Source: Methylotenera sp. (lineage in GTDB: Bacteria > Pseudomonadota > Gammaproteobacteria > Burkholderiales > Methylophilaceae). Taken from it: DNA of 44,050 nucleotides. This document shows, piece by piece, positions 40,344 to 44,050 of this stretch (within the stretch, counting starts at the first letter, position 1; each line of letters starts with the position of its first letter). The notes under the pieces are model-generated. The model made no database searches. It was not told the origin of the DNA and worked only from the letters and a program-made list of their open reading frames with translations. The DNA is taken from the NCBI GenBank assembly GCA_005791685.1, contig SXVG01000023.1:1-44050 (forward strand), written 5' to 3'. Position numbers and translations under genes: made by a program.

Positions 40344-42173
40344 ATGTCAAGCACCCCAAGCAGCAGAAATTTAAGAAACGTCGCCATCATCGCCCACGTT
40401 GACCACGGTAAAACCACCATGGTAGACAAATTATTGCAACAAGCCGGCACGTTTGCTGCCCACCATGCGGTGGTAGAACGCGTCATGGACTCTAACGATT
40501 TAGAGAAAGAGCGCGGCATTACTATTTTGGCTAAGAACACCGCCTTGGTTTACGAGGGTACACGCATCAATATCGTGGACACCCCGGGCCATGCCGACTT
40601 TGGCGGCGAGGTTGAGCGTGTATTGGGCATGGTCGATGGCGTGGTGTTATTGGTGGACGCGGTGGAAGGCCCTATGCCACAAACCCGCTTCGTGACCAAG
40701 AAAGCCTTGGCTTTGGGTTTAAAACCCATAGTCGTGATCAATAAAGTGGACCGTCCAGGTTCCCGTACCGATTGGGTAATCAACCAAACCTTTGATTTGT
40801 TTGCCAATTTAGGCGCCAACGACGATCAGTTGGATTTCCCTATTGTGTATGCCTCTGCCATCAATGGCTACGCCATGTTAGACATGAAAACCCCGTCAGA
40901 CAATATGCGTGCCTTGTTTGACACCATCCTTAAACACGTGTCGCCACCAGCAGGTGACAGCAACGCTCCTTTGCAAATGCAAATTTCTGCGTTGGATTAT
41001 TCTACTTACACCGGTCGCTTGGGTGTGGGTCGCGTTAGTAACGGTAAGGTCAAAACCGGTCAAGCGGTGACCATCATGAATGGTGACAAGCAAGTGACCA
41101 TGGGTAAAATCAACCAAGTGTTGGGCTTCCAGGGTTTAGAGCGCGTGCCAGTGGAGCAGGCCGAAGCCGGTGACATCGTCATCGTTTCAGGCCTAGATGA
41201 CATCGGCATAGGCTTCACCATTTGCGACCGTGAGAACCCAGTGGGCTTGCCGCATTTAGGCGTGGACGAACCTACTTTGAGCATGGACTTTATGGTGAAC
41301 ACTTCGCCATTGGCCGGCACCGAAGGCAAGTTTGTCACGTCGCGTCAAATCCGTGACCGCTTAACCAAAGAGTTATTAGTCAACGTGGCTTTACGCGTGG
41401 AAGAAACCGAAGACGCCGACGTGTTCCGCGTATCCGGTCGTGGTGAATTGCACCTAACTATTCTGTTAGAAACCATGCGCCGTGAAGGTTTTGAAATGGC
41501 CGTGGGTAAGCCTAAAGTGGTGTTCCGTGAAATTAACGGTGAAAAATGCGAGCCGTATGAAATTCTAACCGTCGATTTGGAAGACGATCATCAAGGCACT
41601 GCCATGGAAGAATTGGGCCGCCGCCGTGGTGAAATGCAAAACATGGAATCCGATGGTAACGGCCGTACCCGTTTGGAATACAAGATTCCAGCCCGTGGTT
41701 TGATTGGTTTCCAAGGCGAGTTCTTAACCATGACACGCGGTACCGGTTTAATGGGTCACGTGTTCGATGAATACGCACCGGTTAAAGCCGACATGCCAGG
41801 TCGCCGTAATGGCGTATTGATTTCTGCAGAAAAAGGCGAGGCGGTGGCTTACGCACTATGGAAATTGCAAGACCGAGGAAAAATGTTCTCAGTGCCAGGC
41901 GATAAATTGTACGAGGGCATGATCATAGGCGTGCACAGCCGTGACAATGACTTGGTGGTGAACCCGATTAAAGGCAAGCAGTTGACCAACGTGCGCTCAT
42001 CCGGTACCGATGAAGCGGTGCGTTTGATTACGCCTATCGCCTTGTCCTTGGAATCCGCGGTTGAATTTATCGATGACGATGAATTGGTTGAAATTACGCC
42101 AAAAACCATACGCATACGTAAACGTCATTTAACTGAAAACGAGCGTAAACGCGCTGGCACCAATAAGGCGTAA
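40344..42173 (+). CDS. typA: Ribosome-associated GTPase TypA/BipA
   Basis: TypA/BipA is a translational GTPase that assists ribosome assembly, especially in cold or stress. The protein has 609 residues. G1 AHVDHGKTT (17-25), switch I ERGITILAKNTA, G3 DTPGHADFGGEVER, G4 NKVDRPGSR are present, followed by beta-barrel, EF-G-like domains and the BipA-specific C-terminal domain (PARGLIGFQGEFLTMTRGTG; LVVNPIKGKQLTNVRSSG). The stop is followed by a strong terminator shared with the convergent ABC-F gene. Confidence 0.97.
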   Translation: MSSTPSSRNLRNVAIIAHVDHGKTTMVDKLLQQAGTFAAHHAVVERVMDSNDLEKERGITILAKNTALVYEGTRINIVDTPGHADFGGEVERVLGMVDGVVLLVDAVEGPMPQTRFVTKKALALGLKPIVVINKVDRPGSRTDWVINQTFDLFANLGANDDQLDFPIVYASAINGYAMLDMKTPSDNMRALFDTILKHVSPPAGDSNAPLQMQISALDYSTYTGRLGVGRVSNGKVKTGQAVTIMNGDKQVTMGKINQVLGFQGLERVPVEQAEAGDIVIVSGLDDIGIGFTICDRENPVGLPHLGVDEPTLSMDFMVNTSPLAGTEGKFVTSRQIRDRLTKELLVNVALRVEETEDADVFRVSGRGELHLTILLETMRREGFEMAVGKPKVVFREINGEKCEPYEILTVDLEDDHQGTAMEELGRRRGEMQNMESDGNGRTRLEYKIPARGLIGFQGEFLTMTRGTGLMGHVFDEYAPVKADMPGRRNGVLISAEKGEAVAYALWKLQDRGKMFSVPGDKLYEGMIIGVHSRDNDLVVNPIKGKQLTNVRSSGTDEAVRLITPIALSLESAVEFIDDDELVEITPKTIRIRKRHLTENERKRAGTNKA

Positions 42174-42211
42174 TTAGCTGACAAAAGCGTTCATATGCTT
42201 TTACAATAAAA

Positions 42212-42238
42212 AACTCAGCTTTTAAGCTGGGTTTTTTA
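42212..42238. terminator. Bidirectional rho-independent terminator between typA and the ABC-F gene
   Basis: AACTCAGCTT (42212-42221) pairs with AAGCTGGGTT (42224-42233), with one G-U pair in the plus-strand RNA. On the plus strand it is followed by TTTTTATT; on the minus strand, by a T run from the A tract before 42212. It serves both convergent genes. Confidence 0.85.
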
Positions 42239-42272
42239 TTGGGTGAAGATTTTAACGGACGTTTATGCCAGT

Positions 42273-43868
42273 TTATTCCACGCCTTGGCTGGCCAAGTAG
42301 TCTTCGTAGTTACCGGTGAAGTCGACAATGCCATCGGCTTTAATTTCGATGATGCGAGTGGCGATGGAGCTAACAAATTCGCGGTCATGGCTGACAAAAA
42401 ACAGCGTGCCCTTGTATTTATCCAAGGCGGTATTGAGCGCCTCGATGGATTCCATGTCCATGTGGTTGGTCGGTTCGTCCATGAGCATGACGTTGGTGCG
42501 ACCCAACATCATTTTGCCGTAGAGCATGCGGCCTTTTTCGCCACCGGATAAGACTTTAACGGATTTCTTCGTGTCGTCGCCACCAAACAGTAAGCGTCCT
42601 AACATGCTGCGTACCACTTGGTCATCATCGCCCACTTGTCTGAAGCGTGACATCCACTCAAATAAGCTTTCACCTTGCTCAAATTCGTATTCGTGGTCCT
42701 GGGCAAAATAGCCTATATTGGCCTTTTCTGCCCATTTCACTTCACCGTGTTTAGGCTGTAAGTCACCGGCTAGGCAGCGTAAAAAGGTGGTTTTACCGAT
42801 GCCGTTTTCACCAATAATGGCGACTTTTTCGCCGGCTTCAAACATCATGCTGACGTCGTTAAACAGCGGTTTGTCAAAACCATGGCTAAGTTTCTTGATT
42901 TCCACGGCATTGCGGTACAGTTTTTCGCGATCGTCGTATTCAAAGCGTATGAAGGGGTATTGGCGGGACGACGGTTTGAATTCTTCTATCTTAATTTTAT
43001 CGATTTGCTTGGCGCGACTGGTGGCTTGTTTGGCTTTAGACGCGTTGGCCGAGAAACGGCGCACGAAGTCTTGCAAGTCGGCCACTTGCTGTTTGGCCTT
43101 GGCGTTGTCTTTGGCTTGTTGGGCGCGGGCAGCGGTGCTCGCTTCCATGTAGTCGTCGTAATTGCCAGGATAAACGGCAATCTTGCCGTAGTCCATGTCG
43201 CAGGTGTGGGTGCAGACTTGGTTTAAAAAGTGCCTATCGTGCGAAATGATGATCATGGTGCAGTCACGGTTATTCAGCACGTCTTCTAGCCAACGTATGG
43301 TGTTGATGTCCAAGTTGTTGGTAGGCTCATCGAGGAGCAATATGTCTGGGTTGGAGAACAGCGCTTGCACTAACAGCACGCGTAATTTCCAACCGGGTGC
43401 CACGGCACTCATTAAGCCGTTGTGCTGTTCTATGGGGATGCCCACGCCCAATAGCAATTCGCCGGCACGTGCTTCGGCCGTGTAGCCATCGTATTCGGCA
43501 AACACGCCCTCTAATTCAGCGGCGCGCATGTAGTCTTCTTCCGTGGCTTCTAAATTGGCGTAGATGGCATTTTTTTCTTGGTTGGCCTTCCACATTTGTT
43601 CGTGGCCCATCATCACCACGTCCAGCACGCGCTGGTCTTCGTAAGCAAATTGGTCTTGGCGTAAAAAAGCCATGCGTTCGTGGCTGTCTATAGACACGTT
43701 GCCGGCGCTGGGCGTCAAGACGCCAGCCAACACTTTCATGTAGGTAGACTTGCCGCAACCGTTGGCGCCGATTAAACCGTAGCGGTTGTTGTCGCCGAAT
43801 TTGACCGATACGTTTTCAAACAATGGCTTGGCGCCAAATTGCACAGTGATGTTGTTGCTGATTAACAT
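42273..43868 (-). CDS. ABC-F ATPase, YbiT type
   Basis: This 531-residue protein has two ATP-binding cassettes without transmembrane domains, the ABC-F layout of ribosome-binding translation factors. The first Walker A is GANGCGKST (34-42), with Walker B LLLDEPTNNLD. The second is GENGIGKTT, with signature LSGGEKGRM and MLMDEPTNHMD. The first signature reads SAVAPGWKLRVLL instead of LSGGQ, as in the YbiT subgroup. The interdomain linker (about residues 240-310) is charged. It probably acts at the ribosomal E site. Its start is 17 bases after a heptamer-repeat element. Confidence 0.93.
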   Translation of the reverse strand: MLISNNITVQFGAKPLFENVSVKFGDNNRYGLIGANGCGKSTYMKVLAGVLTPSAGNVSIDSHERMAFLRQDQFAYEDQRVLDVVMMGHEQMWKANQEKNAIYANLEATEEDYMRAAELEGVFAEYDGYTAEARAGELLLGVGIPIEQHNGLMSAVAPGWKLRVLLVQALFSNPDILLLDEPTNNLDINTIRWLEDVLNNRDCTMIIISHDRHFLNQVCTHTCDMDYGKIAVYPGNYDDYMEASTAARAQQAKDNAKAKQQVADLQDFVRRFSANASKAKQATSRAKQIDKIKIEEFKPSSRQYPFIRFEYDDREKLYRNAVEIKKLSHGFDKPLFNDVSMMFEAGEKVAIIGENGIGKTTFLRCLAGDLQPKHGEVKWAEKANIGYFAQDHEYEFEQGESLFEWMSRFRQVGDDDQVVRSMLGRLLFGGDDTKKSVKVLSGGEKGRMLYGKMMLGRTNVMLMDEPTNHMDMESIEALNTALDKYKGTLFFVSHDREFVSSIATRIIEIKADGIVDFTGNYEDYLASQGVE

Positions 43869-43885
43869 TGTTGCTTTCTCTTTTT

Positions 43886-43923
43886 AGGGGCTAGGGACTG
43901 GGGGTTAACCCCTAATTCCTAGG
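43886..43923. repeat. Second inverted heptanucleotide-repeat element
   Basis: Heptamers AGGGGCT, AGGGACT, GGGGGTT are followed by the inverted AACCCCT, AATTCCT, AGG. The centre GGGGTTAACCCC (43901-43912) is a perfect 12-base palindrome. It fills most of the 58-base gap between the nitroreductase-like gene stop and the ABC-F start, and its edge is 17 bases from the ABC-F start codon, the same spacing as the element at 37995-38067. Confidence 0.7.
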
Positions 43924-43926
43924 TTA

Positions 43927-44050
43927 TTAAAATTGGTTATAAACGACCACTTCGTCCATGGCCAATTGACCGCCGCGTGGCGATGCTTCTTTTAAGGCTT
44001 TGCCCACCACGACAAACATGGTCGGGGTGTGGTCAGCCGGTAAGTTGAGC
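43927..44050 (-). CDS. Nitroreductase-family protein, C-terminal fragment (5' end outside the window)
   Basis: The frame open to the window edge encodes 40 residues ending in a TAA at 43927-43929. The visible part, with LPADHTPTMFVVVGKALKE and GGQLAMDEVVVYNQF, resembles the end of FMN-dependent nitroreductases, in which a late LP..H.P segment is followed by a short C-terminal strand. With so little sequence the family call is moderate and no substrate can be given. It is upstream of the ABC-F gene on the same strand. Confidence 0.6.
   Translation of the reverse strand, partial: LNLPADHTPTMFVVVGKALKEASPRGGQLAMDEVVVYNQF

Overview
This window looks like the chromosome of a methylotrophic betaproteobacterium, most plausibly family Methylophilaceae. 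That placement is inferred from gene content and order, not from a database search. The supporting signs are a block of tetrahydromethanopterin (H4MPT)/methanofuran-type C1 cofactor genes directly behind purA, the run hfq-hflX-hflK-hflC-DUF2065-hisZ-purA, the block mtaD-ubiG-gph, and an assimilatory sulfate operon of cysI, a DUF934 gene, an iron-sulfur APS reductase, cysD and cysN. Coding density is high, and I see no prophage, transposase, CRISPR array or tRNA gene.

Layout. 1-2535: the 3' part of rimO, a convergent unknown gene, and gltX. 2630-12288: a single-direction run that could be one long transcription unit, running from RNA-chaperone and membrane-protease genes (hfq, hflX, hflK, hflC) through hisZ and purA into four C1-cofactor genes (a DmrB-like flavoprotein, a DUF6513 pteroate-synthase-like protein, DUF447 and mfnB). 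12367-13710: an OmpA-type outer-membrane protein and a VapB-like antitoxin with no toxin beside it. 13862-16589: mtaD-ubiG-gph. 16605-19444: recR, ybaB and dnaX on the minus strand, with the small SRP RNA gene (ffs) immediately upstream. 19510-20411: a YgjP-like metallopeptidase and a 7Fe ferredoxin. 20516-26713: the sulfate-assimilation genes and a TauE/SafE-type permease, divergent from a CysB-like regulator (26858). 27820-33881: a DUF302 lipoprotein, formate-tetrahydrofolate ligase, a YigZ-family protein, an AI-2E-type permease, rmuC, moaD and moaE. 33986-36548: a Lon-like protease and hslR. 36571-39879: two DEAD-box RNA helicases in tandem. 40344-43868: typA and a convergent YbiT-type ABC-F ATPase. 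43927-44050: the end of a nitroreductase-like gene.

How it fits together. The H4MPT genes point to formaldehyde oxidation through pterin-bound C1 units, and fhs can move formate onto tetrahydrofolate. The cys genes convert sulfate to sulfide under a CysB-like regulator. Much of the rest concerns RNA and ribosomes (hfq, hflX, rimO, hslR, two helicases, typA, ABC-F, SRP RNA).

The most unusual signals are non-coding: (i) a nested inverted repeat that would let the 3' arm of the SRP RNA pair with its own trailer instead of folding normally; (ii) two inverted heptanucleotide-repeat elements, each ending exactly 17 bases before a start codon; (iii) a hairpin enclosing the DUF6513 start codon; and (iv) a strong promoter with a leader of about 350 nt, rich in hairpins, ahead of a DEAD-box helicase gene. 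No wholly new protein system is evident.
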